Position numbers and translations under genes: made by a program. A DNA stretch of 64,000 bases from Rhodoferax ferrireducens (GTDB taxonomy: Bacteria; Pseudomonadota; Gammaproteobacteria; Burkholderiales; Burkholderiaceae_C). The notes below the pieces were generated by a model. The model saw nothing but the letters and a program-made list of their open reading frames with translations. It made no database searches and was not told where the DNA came from. This document shows, one piece after another, positions 53,693-61,575 of the stretch (the stretch's first letter is position 1; every line of letters begins with the position of its first letter). The stretch lies in the NCBI RefSeq assembly GCF_003347515.1, contig NZ_QEII01000315.1, forward strand, positions 186,001 through 250,000, in the 5' to 3' direction.

Positions 53693-53749
53693 TGCCATAG
53701 CGCGAATGCAAAAATCAGCATAAAAACACATCCACTAAGTCGATAACCC

Positions 53750-54046
53750 ATGAAAAGAACAAATCTTGGAGAACTGGCTGATCGACTTCCAGCGGCCTGG
53801 CAATCATCCATCGTCGGGAAGGCTGCGGGCGCAAACATCAAAGTGCTGCGCATGGATGGCGCGGTCTATCCAAACGAAGTCCATGAGTTCGACGAAGCGC
53901 TTCTTGTCATTGATGGACTGATGAACCTCGACTTTGCCGGTCAAGTCGTCAGCGTCAATGCCGGTGAACTCTTCCTTGTGCCGGCAGGCCAAGCCCATGC
54001 CGTCGCGAGTGGCAGCCACGGCACACTGGTCATCATTGATCAATGA
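53750..54046 (+). CDS. Small cupin-domain protein
   Basis: A 98-aa single-domain cupin. The metal-binding pattern is partial: EVHEFDEALLVIDG (His plus Glu residues) and PAGQAHAVASG (one His). It may bind a metal or a small ligand; function unknown. Its stop overlaps the next gene (ATGA). Confidence 0.75.
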   Translation: MKRTNLGELADRLPAAWQSSIVGKAAGANIKVLRMDGAVYPNEVHEFDEALLVIDGLMNLDFAGQVVSVNAGELFLVPAGQAHAVASGSHGTLVIIDQ

Positions 54047-54588
54047 CCACCTACGTCGCACTCCTGCGCGGCATCAATGTCTCGGGGAAGAACCCCATCC
54101 GCATGCCAGCGTTGCGTGACAGCGTTTCACGCCTGGGCTTTCGGGACGTTCAAGCTTATTTGCAAAGCGGAAATCTCGTTTTCCGCACCGACCAGAGCGA
54201 TGTGGCCACGCTGGCCGCCAAAATCAAAACAAACATCACGCAGGATTTCGGGCATGAGGTTCCGGTTCTTCTGCTCTCGGCCCAAGACCTGGTGCTCATC
54301 GCCCACTCGAATCCCTTGTGGCCGAAATCGGGCGGTGAAGAGACGCTGTTTCACTGCACCTTTCTGTTTGAGCCAGTTTCACCGGCTGCCTTCAAGGCGC
54401 TCAAGCTGCCCGCGGTCGAGGGTGAGCGTGCGGTCCTCGTTGAGAGTGCCATCCTGCTGCACTGTCCGCACGGGTACGGCAGGACAAAATTGAACAACAG
54501 CTTTTTCGAGCGCGCGCTCGGCGTCCCTGCCACCACCAGAAACTGGCGCACGGTGCTCGCGCTGCAAGCGCTTTGCACGGTACCGTGA
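54043..54588 (+). CDS. DUF1697 family protein
   Basis: A 181-aa protein beginning MTTYVALLRGINVSGKNPIRM, then AYLQSGNLVF, both hallmarks of DUF1697. It has no known function. It is translationally coupled to the cupin gene, suggesting a joint role. Confidence 0.82.
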   Translation: MTTYVALLRGINVSGKNPIRMPALRDSVSRLGFRDVQAYLQSGNLVFRTDQSDVATLAAKIKTNITQDFGHEVPVLLLSAQDLVLIAHSNPLWPKSGGEETLFHCTFLFEPVSPAAFKALKLPAVEGERAVLVESAILLHCPHGYGRTKLNNSFFERALGVPATTRNWRTVLALQALCTVP

Positions 54589-54609
54589 TCCAGATGAAAG
54601 GCCGCCCCA

Positions 54610-56262
54610 ATGTCAGCTGAATCCAATTCCGCCAGCGTGCGGGAGTTTCGCCAGGTCTTGCTATGGCCCTTGCGCCTGATGCCGGTGCGGGGTTCCGAGG
54701 GCCAGCACGCCAAACCCTGGCAGCTGCTGGCGGACATGGGTGAGGCCTCACCCTGGCGCGAAGTGGTGGACGAATTCACCGGCGACAGCGGTCGTTTTCA
54801 CGAACGCCACTACAACGAATTTGTGACTTTTTTGCCCTATGTGCAGCGCTTCCTGTACGGCGAAGGACGCAGTCAAAAAGGCGGCACTGCGGCGGGTTCG
54901 CCGATGCGGGTGTTCAGGCGCAGTGACGTCAGCGCCGTGCGGGCGGTGCTGCGTCCCGGCGCGCCGCCGATCACGCTCGACATCGTCCATGTGGACCTTT
55001 ATTTTTTTCTCGATCTGGATCTGGTGCTGCTCAATGTCGAGGTCAGCGCCCGCGACCTGACGCTGGCCCAGGCGCAGGAACTGCTGTACCGCTTTGGCCG
55101 CGGCTATCCTGCCGGCTGGGATGCGGATGGCCATGCGCAGCACTGCCTGTACAGCGCCGAGTGGCTGGACGCGACCGGGCAGGTACTGGCCGAATCCGAT
55201 GCCAACCAGCGTGACGTCTTCATGGCCCATGTCAGCAGCCGCCGCGCCCCGCGCATCGCCGCCCACTGGGCCTGGCTGCTGGAGCCTCTGGTGAGCGACC
55301 ATTCCGAGCGGAGCGGGACCCTGCGCTATCGCCAGATCGAGTATTACCGCATGCCGCAACTGGCCTTTCTGGCGCTGGACAACCCGCGCGCGCTGAGCCG
55401 CAGCGACTTCATCCGCCTCGGTCTGGTGACCGGGGCGGCCGCGTCAAGCGACGAGGCCAGCCTGCCCTATGCCGAAGAGCACCTGGCCGACTTCGAAAAG
55501 CGCTATTGCTATGACCGTTTTTGGAGCAACAGTGGTGCCGCGCCCAACACGCGTTATTTGTGCAGCGGCCATTCGCTGCTGGTGCTCGGTGATGCAAACA
55601 GCCCGTTTTATGTCTGTCGTGACCGGGGGGTGCTGGCGCAGTTCCGGCACCAGCATTTCCTGCTGTTCCTGATTGCGCATTTCCAGAAAGCGGCACTGCT
55701 GATGTTCTCGGACCGGCTGGCCGAAGCCCTGAAAGATCTGGACATTGCCGACGCCGGCAGCGTGCGTCGATTCAAACGCACGATACGCGACAGCTTTGCC
55801 GGCTTTCTGCGCTTCACGCACCGCTACTGGTTCCATGAAGTGTCCGAACAGGCCCAGGTGCGCGCCCTGTTTCACATGTGCGCCAACCATCTCGGCCTGG
55901 ACCCCTTGTACACGGAGGTCAAGGAGCGTATTGCCGAAATGAACCAGTATCTGGACGCTGACAGCCTGCGCCGTCAGGCCAACACCGTCGTGCGATTGAC
56001 GGTGGTGACCATCTTTGGCCTGATCGGCACGGTGACCACGGGTTTCCTGGGCATGAATCTGCTGGCCGAGGCCGAGGCCCCGATGGGCCGCAAGCTGTGG
56101 ATCTTCGTCATCGTGTTTGTGCTGACCACCACGCTGACCATTTACACCATGGTCAAGTCAAAACGCTTGTCGGACTTTCTGGACGTGCTCTCGGACGAAC
56201 GCGCCAACGCCTGGCAGAAATTCAAGGCACTGGGACTGGTCTGGCGGCGCACGGGGGACTGA
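54610..56262 (+). CDS. Large protein with a CorA-like C-terminal membrane domain
   Basis: A 550-aa protein. Residues 1 to about 450 are soluble and mixed alpha/beta (RFHERHYNEFVTFLPYVQRFLYG, LDIVHVDLYFFLDLDLVLLNVEVSARDLTL). The C-terminus has two transmembrane helices (VVRLTVVTIFGLIGTVTTGF and LWIFVIVFVLTTTLTIYTMV) with FLGMNLL between them. That matches the GMN selectivity motif and membrane layout of CorA magnesium channels. A divalent-cation transport role is inference; the N-terminal region is not obviously a CorA funnel. Confidence 0.7.
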   Translation: MSAESNSASVREFRQVLLWPLRLMPVRGSEGQHAKPWQLLADMGEASPWREVVDEFTGDSGRFHERHYNEFVTFLPYVQRFLYGEGRSQKGGTAAGSPMRVFRRSDVSAVRAVLRPGAPPITLDIVHVDLYFFLDLDLVLLNVEVSARDLTLAQAQELLYRFGRGYPAGWDADGHAQHCLYSAEWLDATGQVLAESDANQRDVFMAHVSSRRAPRIAAHWAWLLEPLVSDHSERSGTLRYRQIEYYRMPQLAFLALDNPRALSRSDFIRLGLVTGAAASSDEASLPYAEEHLADFEKRYCYDRFWSNSGAAPNTRYLCSGHSLLVLGDANSPFYVCRDRGVLAQFRHQHFLLFLIAHFQKAALLMFSDRLAEALKDLDIADAGSVRRFKRTIRDSFAGFLRFTHRYWFHEVSEQAQVRALFHMCANHLGLDPLYTEVKERIAEMNQYLDADSLRRQANTVVRLTVVTIFGLIGTVTTGFLGMNLLAEAEAPMGRKLWIFVIVFVLTTTLTIYTMVKSKRLSDFLDVLSDERANAWQKFKALGLVWRRTGD

Positions 56263-56308
56263 GGAATGCATGCAGTCCCAGGCAATTGCCTTGTCGCTGC
56301 CTTGTCGT

Positions 56309-56986
56309 TTACTTGTGCCCTCCGCCACCGCTATTTCCGCCGCCGTTTCCACCACCACCGCCACTATTTCCACCAGCACCACCTTTACCGCTGTTGGCGT
56401 GGGCCTGGCTGGCCTTTGCTGCGGCGTCAGCCTTGGCGACCCGCTCGGCCTTCGGACCCGCCTTGTCCGTTTTGGAGGCGCTCACCAGCGAACCCAGTTT
56501 GACGCCCATAGCGTTTGCGATCTGCCCCCAGCCCAGCCCGGCTTGCCGTTGCGCCAGAACGCCCGACATCGTCACCGGGCCTGTTGCAGTGGTCACCACA
56601 CCACCGTTCAAAGCCGCAGCAAGTTGCGAGGGCGTGGGATCGGTGATGCCCTGCTTCGCCAAATCGGCCTTGGCCAGGGACAAGGCAATATTGATGTTGC
56701 CGTACGCGAGCTTGCCGGTCGCTGGCATGAATGAGGCCGAAGGCGTCGCGGCGCTACCGACCAGCGTGACCTCCGTGCCATCGCGCAGTCCGACGACCAG
56801 CGCGTCGGCATTGCTTGTCGACCCGGCCAGTGTGCTGTACTGAGCCGCCAGCTTGGTTGCCGGTGCACTGGATGTGCTGACGGTTGTCGTTGTGCCAATT
56901 TCTCCGGTCAGGGAGAAAGCCGGCATCCCGGTCAAAAGCAGCGCGCTGCCCGCAGCCAGAGCGAGAACAGTTTGTTTGAATGACAT
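56309..56986 (-). CDS. Exported protein with glycine-rich tail, unknown function
   Basis: A 225-aa protein with a signal peptide (MSFKQTVLALAAGSALLLTGMPAFS), a middle domain (ALVVGLRDGTEVTLVGSA; AYGNINIALSLAKADLAKQGI; RQAGLGWGQIANAMGVKLGSLVSAS), a Lys/Ala-rich stretch and a Gly/Asn/Ser tail ending in GGGHK. AGGAG lies about 9 nt before the ATG. I do not recognise a family with confidence. It is divergent from the phasin gene. Confidence 0.7.
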   Translation of the reverse strand: MSFKQTVLALAAGSALLLTGMPAFSLTGEIGTTTTVSTSSAPATKLAAQYSTLAGSTSNADALVVGLRDGTEVTLVGSAATPSASFMPATGKLAYGNINIALSLAKADLAKQGITDPTPSQLAAALNGGVVTTATGPVTMSGVLAQRQAGLGWGQIANAMGVKLGSLVSASKTDKAGPKAERVAKADAAAKASQAHANSGKGGAGGNSGGGGGNGGGNSGGGGHK

Positions 56987-57127
56987 GAGGGAATACTCCT
57001 GCGAATAGGTAGCGAGGTAGCGGACATTCACTACGCTTTCATTCTAGGAACCCGGTGAACATCGGTCTGTCGGACAACAAGCCGCTGGCCCTATGCGTCC
57101 GTCTGGCTAGGCCAACACCTCTAATAA

Positions 57128-57143
57128 TTGCTGCAATGCAACA
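57128..57143. promoter_or_regulatory. Operator-like palindrome upstream of phasin promoter
   Basis: TTGCTGCAATGCAACA, half of a pair with 57187-57201; it lies about 30 bp before the -10 box. TGC-rich palindromes of this kind fit what is known of PhaR sites at phasin genes. Confidence 0.5.
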
Positions 57144-57150
57144 AAAAAGC

Positions 57151-57178
57151 TTCCCTACCGCCGAGTTGTCCCTATAAT
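57151..57178 (+). promoter_or_regulatory. Phasin gene promoter
   Basis: A perfect -10 TATAAT at 57173-57178; the -35 (TTCCCT at 57151-57156, 16-bp spacer) is weak. Flanked by two inverted operator-like palindromes. The start of transcription would lie near 57185, about 80 nt before the ATG. Confidence 0.6.
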
Positions 57179-57186
57179 TCACTACA

Positions 57187-57201
57187 TGTTGCACTGCAGC
57201 A
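57187..57201. promoter_or_regulatory. Operator-like palindrome at phasin transcription start
   Basis: TGTTGCACTGCAGCA, the inverse of the motif at 57128-57143. Its place just after the -10 box suits a repressor. Confidence 0.5.
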
Positions 57202-57267
57202 TAAATAGCGGGACGCGGCTTTCTCTGAGCAGGCACCCGATTAGCCCCATCAATCAAGGAAACCGAA

Positions 57268-57813
57268 ATGAACAACACCGCCGAACAATTCATCGCAACG
57301 AACAAAGCCAACCTGCAAGCCCTGGAAGGTTTCACGACCCAGGCTTTTGCTGGCGTCGAAAAGCTGGTCGAACTGAACATGGCTGCCTCCAAGGCTGCCT
57401 TGGGTGAGTCCTTCAGCCATGTCCAAGCCGTTCTGGCTGTCAAAGATGCTAAGGATCTGGTGGCTCTGCAGTCTGGCTTGGTCAAGCCTCTGACCGAAAA
57501 ATCAGCAGCCTATGCTCAGCATGTCCAGACGATTGTTACCGACAGCAGCGCAGAATTCACCAAAGCCGTCGAAGCCAAGACAGCCGAAGCACAAAAAGCA
57601 TTTGGCGGCGTGCTGGAAAACCTGACCAAGAACGCACCCGCTGGCAGCGAATCCGCTGTCGCCGCTTTCAAGAACGCATTGACCGCTGGTCAAAATGCAT
57701 TTGAGTCCGCTCAAACGCAAGCCAAAAAGGCTCTGGAAACAGCGCAATCCAACTTCACCGCAACGGCCACGCAAGCCGCTGACGCAGTCAAGAAAGCTAC
57801 CAAAGTAGCTTAA
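57268..57813 (+). CDS. phaP: Phasin family protein (PHA granule coat)
   Basis: Amphipathic, Ala- and Lys-rich 181-aa protein (LNMAASKAALGESFSHVQAVLAVKDAKDLVALQ; SAAYAQHVQTIVTDSSAEFTKAVEAKTAEAQ) of the phasin_2 type, which coats polyhydroxyalkanoate granules. GGAAACCGAA precedes the ATG. It is monocistronic with its own promoter and terminator. It implies PHA storage, though no PHA synthase is in the window. Confidence 0.92.
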   Translation: MNNTAEQFIATNKANLQALEGFTTQAFAGVEKLVELNMAASKAALGESFSHVQAVLAVKDAKDLVALQSGLVKPLTEKSAAYAQHVQTIVTDSSAEFTKAVEAKTAEAQKAFGGVLENLTKNAPAGSESAVAAFKNALTAGQNAFESAQTQAKKALETAQSNFTATATQAADAVKKATKVA

Positions 57814-57840
57814 TTGCCAACTGCCTCCGGGCAGTGACCC

Positions 57841-57868
57841 ACAAACGGCACCTTCGGGTGCCGTTTGT
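57841..57868. terminator. Phasin terminator
   Basis: ACAAACGGCACC, loop TTCG, GGTGCCGTTTGT, then GTTTC. A perfect 12-bp stem with a stable tetraloop, between convergent phaP and the SPOR gene; it may serve both. Confidence 0.8.
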
Positions 57869-57872
57869 GTTT

Positions 57873-58910
57873 CTATTGACTGAAAACGACGGCCTCAAGC
57901 CTGAGAGCGTGGATTTTCGCAGCCGCTGCATGGGCGTCTGACTTGGCCTCGAATGGGCCGACCCGAACCCGAATGCGCTTGCCTTGGCGGGTCTCCAGTT
58001 CTTGTGAGAAAGCGGCCAGACCCGCATCCTGCAATTTGGTGAACGCCTTGCGCGCATTCGATTCCTCAGAAAACAAACCTACGTTGACATAGAAATGTTT
58101 CGCCGTTGTGGGCACCGATGCTGAAACGGGTGGAAGCATTAATTGGGGTGTTGATGTCGGCAGCACCGGCGCCGCCAGGGGTGCGGAGGCTACAGGCACA
58201 GGCGCGGACGCAGAAACACTAATGGGAATGGACACGGGCACAGCTCCCGGTATCGGAGTGAGATCGGTGGCACGCCCCTGTGCAAAGTTTCGCACCTCGG
58301 CCACTGGGGGGCTAACAGGCGATGACTTCCCGCCGTCAAAAAAAGCAAAGTAGACCGCCACGGCAGCAGCCGCCAAAAGCACGTTAACCAGACCCAGCCG
58401 GACGAACTGGCGCCGCGAACTGGCCTGACGGTTCAGCATCGCAGCGGCCTGTGCCAGCGTAGGACTGGCGGACAGTGCGCGCGCCATTCTTTTACGGGCC
58501 TGTGCGTACAAAAACGCATTCCCGTAAACACCGGGGAGCACAAAGCTCAGGACACCCAACGCCAGCAGCAGGCTCAGCACCACCGTTTCCGACAACCGAA
58601 ACAGCAAGCTACCCATAACAAACACCAGGATGGCCGTGCCGAGCATGGCGCTGGCATAGATCAGTGCGGCCCCCCACAGTTGTCGAAAAGCCATCCAGTT
58701 CAGGGTGTAGAGACTGGCAGCCCAATTCCAGCTCAGACTGGCCCGGTCAGCCGCTTCAAAGCGCGTGAAGACCGGCAGGTAATAGTCCGCGTTCACCGAA
58801 CCCACAGCCGCGCGGTACAGGACGGTGATCGCACTCTCCTCCGAGCTATCGAGAGAAGTGGCGTCAGGCATTGCGGCAGCGGTGGGAACGGACATGCCTG
58901 ATTTTGGCAT
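57873..58910 (-). CDS. Membrane protein with C-terminal SPOR domain
   Basis: A 345-aa protein. The N-terminal part has YYLPVFTRFEAADRASLSWNWAA..., like DUF2628-type proteins, with hydrophobic helices (about residues 75-125) and another transmembrane helix (VNVLLAAAAVAVYFAFF), then a Pro/Val/Ala linker and a SPOR domain (FYVNVGLFSEESNARKAFTKLQDAGLAAF... RVRVGPFEAKSDAHAAAAKI) that would bind denuded septal peptidoglycan. It may have a role in division or cell-wall sensing. Confidence 0.8.
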   Translation of the reverse strand: MPKSGMSVPTAAAMPDATSLDSSEESAITVLYRAAVGSVNADYYLPVFTRFEAADRASLSWNWAASLYTLNWMAFRQLWGAALIYASAMLGTAILVFVMGSLLFRLSETVVLSLLLALGVLSFVLPGVYGNAFLYAQARKRMARALSASPTLAQAAAMLNRQASSRRQFVRLGLVNVLLAAAAVAVYFAFFDGGKSSPVSPPVAEVRNFAQGRATDLTPIPGAVPVSIPISVSASAPVPVASAPLAAPVLPTSTPQLMLPPVSASVPTTAKHFYVNVGLFSEESNARKAFTKLQDAGLAAFSQELETRQGKRIRVRVGPFEAKSDAHAAAAKIHALRLEAVVFSQ

Positions 58911-58946
58911 GTGGCGGCGCTTGCTTTACACCGCCACCACCTGTCG

Positions 58947-60824
58947 TCAGACCGCCTTGTTGATGGGAATGTAGATTTCCCCGCCGGCCTTTTTGAACTC
59001 CTCCGACATGCTGTCCATGCCCGACTGAAGCGCCTGCTCGTCGCTCACGCCTTTGATCTTGGCGTACTCGCGCACCTCTTGCGAAATCTTCATCGAACAG
59101 AACTTGGGGCCGCACATGGAACAGAAATGCGCCACCTTCGACGAGTCCTTGGGCAGGGTCTCATCGTGGAAGTTGCGCGCCGTGTCCGGGTCAAGCGACA
59201 GGTTGAACTGGTCCATCCAGCGGAATTCGAAGCGCGCCTTGGACAAGGCGTCATCGCGCGCCCGCACGCCGGGATGACCCTTGGCCACGTCGGCCACATG
59301 GGCCGCGATCTTGTAGGTGATGATGCCGACTTTGACGTCGTCGCGGCCCGGCAAGCCCAGGTGTTCCTTCGGTGTCACGTAACACAGCATGGCGGTACCG
59401 AACCAGCCGATCATGGCGGCGCCAATGCCGCTGGTGATGTGGTCGTAGCCCGGCGCGATGTCTGTTGTCAATGGTCCCAGCGTATAGAACGGTGCCTCGT
59501 GGCAATGCTTGAGCTGCTCGGTCATGTTGGCCTGCACCATATGCATCGGCACATGGCCGGGGCCCTCGATCATCACCTGCACATCCTGTTGCCAGGCTTG
59601 CTGCGTGAGCTCCCCCAGCGTGCGCAGTTCGGCAAACTGCGCTTCGTCGTTGGCGTCGGCACCGGAGCCGGGGCGCAGGCCATCGCCCAGCGAATAACTG
59701 ACGTCGTAGGCCTTCAGGATTTCGGTCATTTCATCGAAGTGGCTGTAGATGAAATTCTCTTTGTGGTGGGCGATGCACCACTTGGCCATGATCGAGCCGC
59801 CGCGCGACACGATGCCGGTCATCCGGTTGGCGGTCAGGTGGATGAAGGCCAGACGCACGCCCGCATGCACGGTGAAATAATCGACGCCCTGCTCGGCTTG
59901 CTCGACCAGCGTGTCGCGGAAGATTTCCCAGGTCAGGTCTTCGGCCACGCCGCCGACTTTTTCCAGCGCCTGGTAGATCGGCACGGTGCCAATCGGCACC
60001 GGCGAGTTGCGCAGAATCCAGTCGCGCGTGGTGTGGATGTTGCGGCCGGTGGACAGGTCCATCACGGTGTCGGCGCCCCAGCGCATCGACCACACCAGTT
60101 TCTCCACCTCTTCTTCAATGCTGGAAGTTACCGCCGAGTTACCAATGTTGGCGTTGATCTTGACCAGAAAGTTGCGGCCAATCGCCATCGGCTCCACTTC
60201 GGGGTGGTTGATGTTGGCCGGGATGATGGCGCGGCCACGGGCCACTTCGTCACGCACAAACTCGGGCGTCATGATCTTCGGGATGCTGGCACCAAAACTG
60301 TTGCCGGCCAGACGCGCTTCGCGCTCGGCGTTGCCCAGGTACTGCTCCATCCACGCCAGCTTCTGGTTTTCGCGGATCGCCACGTATTCCATCTCGGGGG
60401 TGATGATGCCTTTGCGGGCGTAGTGCATTTGCGAGACGTTAGCGCCCGCTTTCGCGCGGCGCGGCGTGCGTTGCAGATCTGCGGCCTGCGCGCGCAGGGA
60501 AGCCAGTGTCTCTGTCTCGCCATTTTTCAAGCCATCGTCGAGCGCAAACGGGGTACGGCCGGTGTAAGACTCGGTGTCGCCACGCGCCTCGATCCAGGGG
60601 CTGCGCACCGAAGGCAAACCCTGGCGCACATCAATCGTGGCGTTCGGATCGGTGTACGGACCGGAGGTGTCGTACACCACCACGGCCTCGCCGTTGCTCT
60701 GCATGATTTCACGCATCGGCACCTGAATGTTGGCTTGCGAGCCGGGCACATAGATCTTGCGCGAGGCCGGCAGGGGCTCGCGCGTGAGGCGCATGAGTTC
60801 AACAAATTTATCGGGGGCGTTCAT
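58947..60824 (-). CDS. thiC: Phosphomethylpyrimidine synthase ThiC
   Basis: Radical-SAM enzyme converting aminoimidazole ribotide to hydroxymethylpyrimidine phosphate for thiamine. The 625-aa protein has DRAMLQ-type barrel motifs (NINANIGNSAV, EGPGHVPMH) and the C-terminal cluster motif CSMCGPKFCSM ([4Fe-4S] Cys ligands). The start MNAPDKF at 60824 was chosen; the frame upstream is inside the riboswitch expression platform. Confidence 0.97.
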   Translation of the reverse strand: MNAPDKFVELMRLTREPLPASRKIYVPGSQANIQVPMREIMQSNGEAVVVYDTSGPYTDPNATIDVRQGLPSVRSPWIEARGDTESYTGRTPFALDDGLKNGETETLASLRAQAADLQRTPRRAKAGANVSQMHYARKGIITPEMEYVAIRENQKLAWMEQYLGNAEREARLAGNSFGASIPKIMTPEFVRDEVARGRAIIPANINHPEVEPMAIGRNFLVKINANIGNSAVTSSIEEEVEKLVWSMRWGADTVMDLSTGRNIHTTRDWILRNSPVPIGTVPIYQALEKVGGVAEDLTWEIFRDTLVEQAEQGVDYFTVHAGVRLAFIHLTANRMTGIVSRGGSIMAKWCIAHHKENFIYSHFDEMTEILKAYDVSYSLGDGLRPGSGADANDEAQFAELRTLGELTQQAWQQDVQVMIEGPGHVPMHMVQANMTEQLKHCHEAPFYTLGPLTTDIAPGYDHITSGIGAAMIGWFGTAMLCYVTPKEHLGLPGRDDVKVGIITYKIAAHVADVAKGHPGVRARDDALSKARFEFRWMDQFNLSLDPDTARNFHDETLPKDSSKVAHFCSMCGPKFCSMKISQEVREYAKIKGVSDEQALQSGMDSMSEEFKKAGGEIYIPINKAV

Positions 60825-60944
60825 CGCGGGGTCTCCTGAAGGTGTGGCAAGGTGCTCCGGAGAACAGTCAGTCAATCACGCGAACAGGGAGGACGGCACG
60901 AAACCCGGGTTGACCCGAAACGGGGCATGGGACTGCAAGTCTGG

Positions 60945-61030
60945 CTCTTCTTCCGCCGGTATGAACCGGATCAAGTTCGCGGGTTTGGTCGACCATCTCA
61001 GCGCATCCATAGCGCACCCCGGGCACGGCA
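60945..61030 (-). promoter_or_regulatory. TPP riboswitch of thiC
   Basis: Minus strand: GGGGTGCGCTATGGATGC, then GCTGAGATGG, then AACCCGCGAACTTGATCCGG, then TTCATACCGGCGGAAG. This matches the THI-box core (GGGGUGC, CUGAGA, GAACCUGAUC, and UACCGGCG-type 3' strand). The 120 nt between it and the start contain the expression platform; TPP binding would lower thiC expression. Confidence 0.9.
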
Positions 61031-61059
61031 GAGTTTACGCGATTCAGGCTAATCAGGGA

Positions 61060-61575
61060 TTAGCAGGCTCCGGACCCGGCCGCGTTGACTTGGCTCAAAG
61101 GGAGAGCTGACGGTTCGTTCAGCCAGGCGTGTGCCCATTGCCGGGCGGCCGCCAGATGGATCAAAGCGCGGGGACTGGGTGGCTCGCCGAGCTCAAAGCG
61201 TTCGCCGCGAATTGCCAAGAGCGTGCAAGGCGGCGGCTCCTCGCCTTGCAGTTTGCGAAACACCTGCATCACCGCCTGGGGTGACATGGCATGCGTGGTG
61301 AAGCTCTCGTCCTGCCTGGCTTGCAACAGCGTCACCTCGAACGGGGCCTGACACGTCAGGCTGGCATCAATGAACAGCACACGCTGGCGGCCCACCAGGT
61401 CAAGCGCATGCTCAATCTGCAACTGGTAGTCCTCCAGGCACTCCACCGCCGCGCTGGATGCCATCGCCGTGCGCAAATACTCAACGCACAAAGGCCCGAG
61501 CGCGTCGTCGCCCCGACTCAGGTTGCCCCAGCCAAACACCAACAGGGGCGGCACACAAACGGGGCCTTGCGTCAC
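61060..61575 (-). CDS. hoxW: Hydrogenase maturation protease (HoxW-type)
   Basis: A 171-aa endopeptidase that trims the C-terminus of the large hydrogenase subunit after nickel insertion. It has LVFGWGNLSRGDDALGP (metal-binding Asp region), LEDYQLQIEHALDL and FIDAS, typical of the HycI/HoxW family. Its start overlaps the hoxH stop (ATGA), as expected for a dedicated maturation protease. Confidence 0.9.
   Translation of the reverse strand: MTQGPVCVPPLLVFGWGNLSRGDDALGPLCVEYLRTAMASSAAVECLEDYQLQIEHALDLVGRQRVLFIDASLTCQAPFEVTLLQARQDESFTTHAMSPQAVMQVFRKLQGEEPPPCTLLAIRGERFELGEPPSPRALIHLAAARQWAHAWLNEPSALPLSQVNAAGSGAC

Noticed and set aside
58911..60839. 642-codon open frame on the plus strand
   Set aside because: Antisense to thiC, which has full family motifs; long antisense frames are expected at this GC content.
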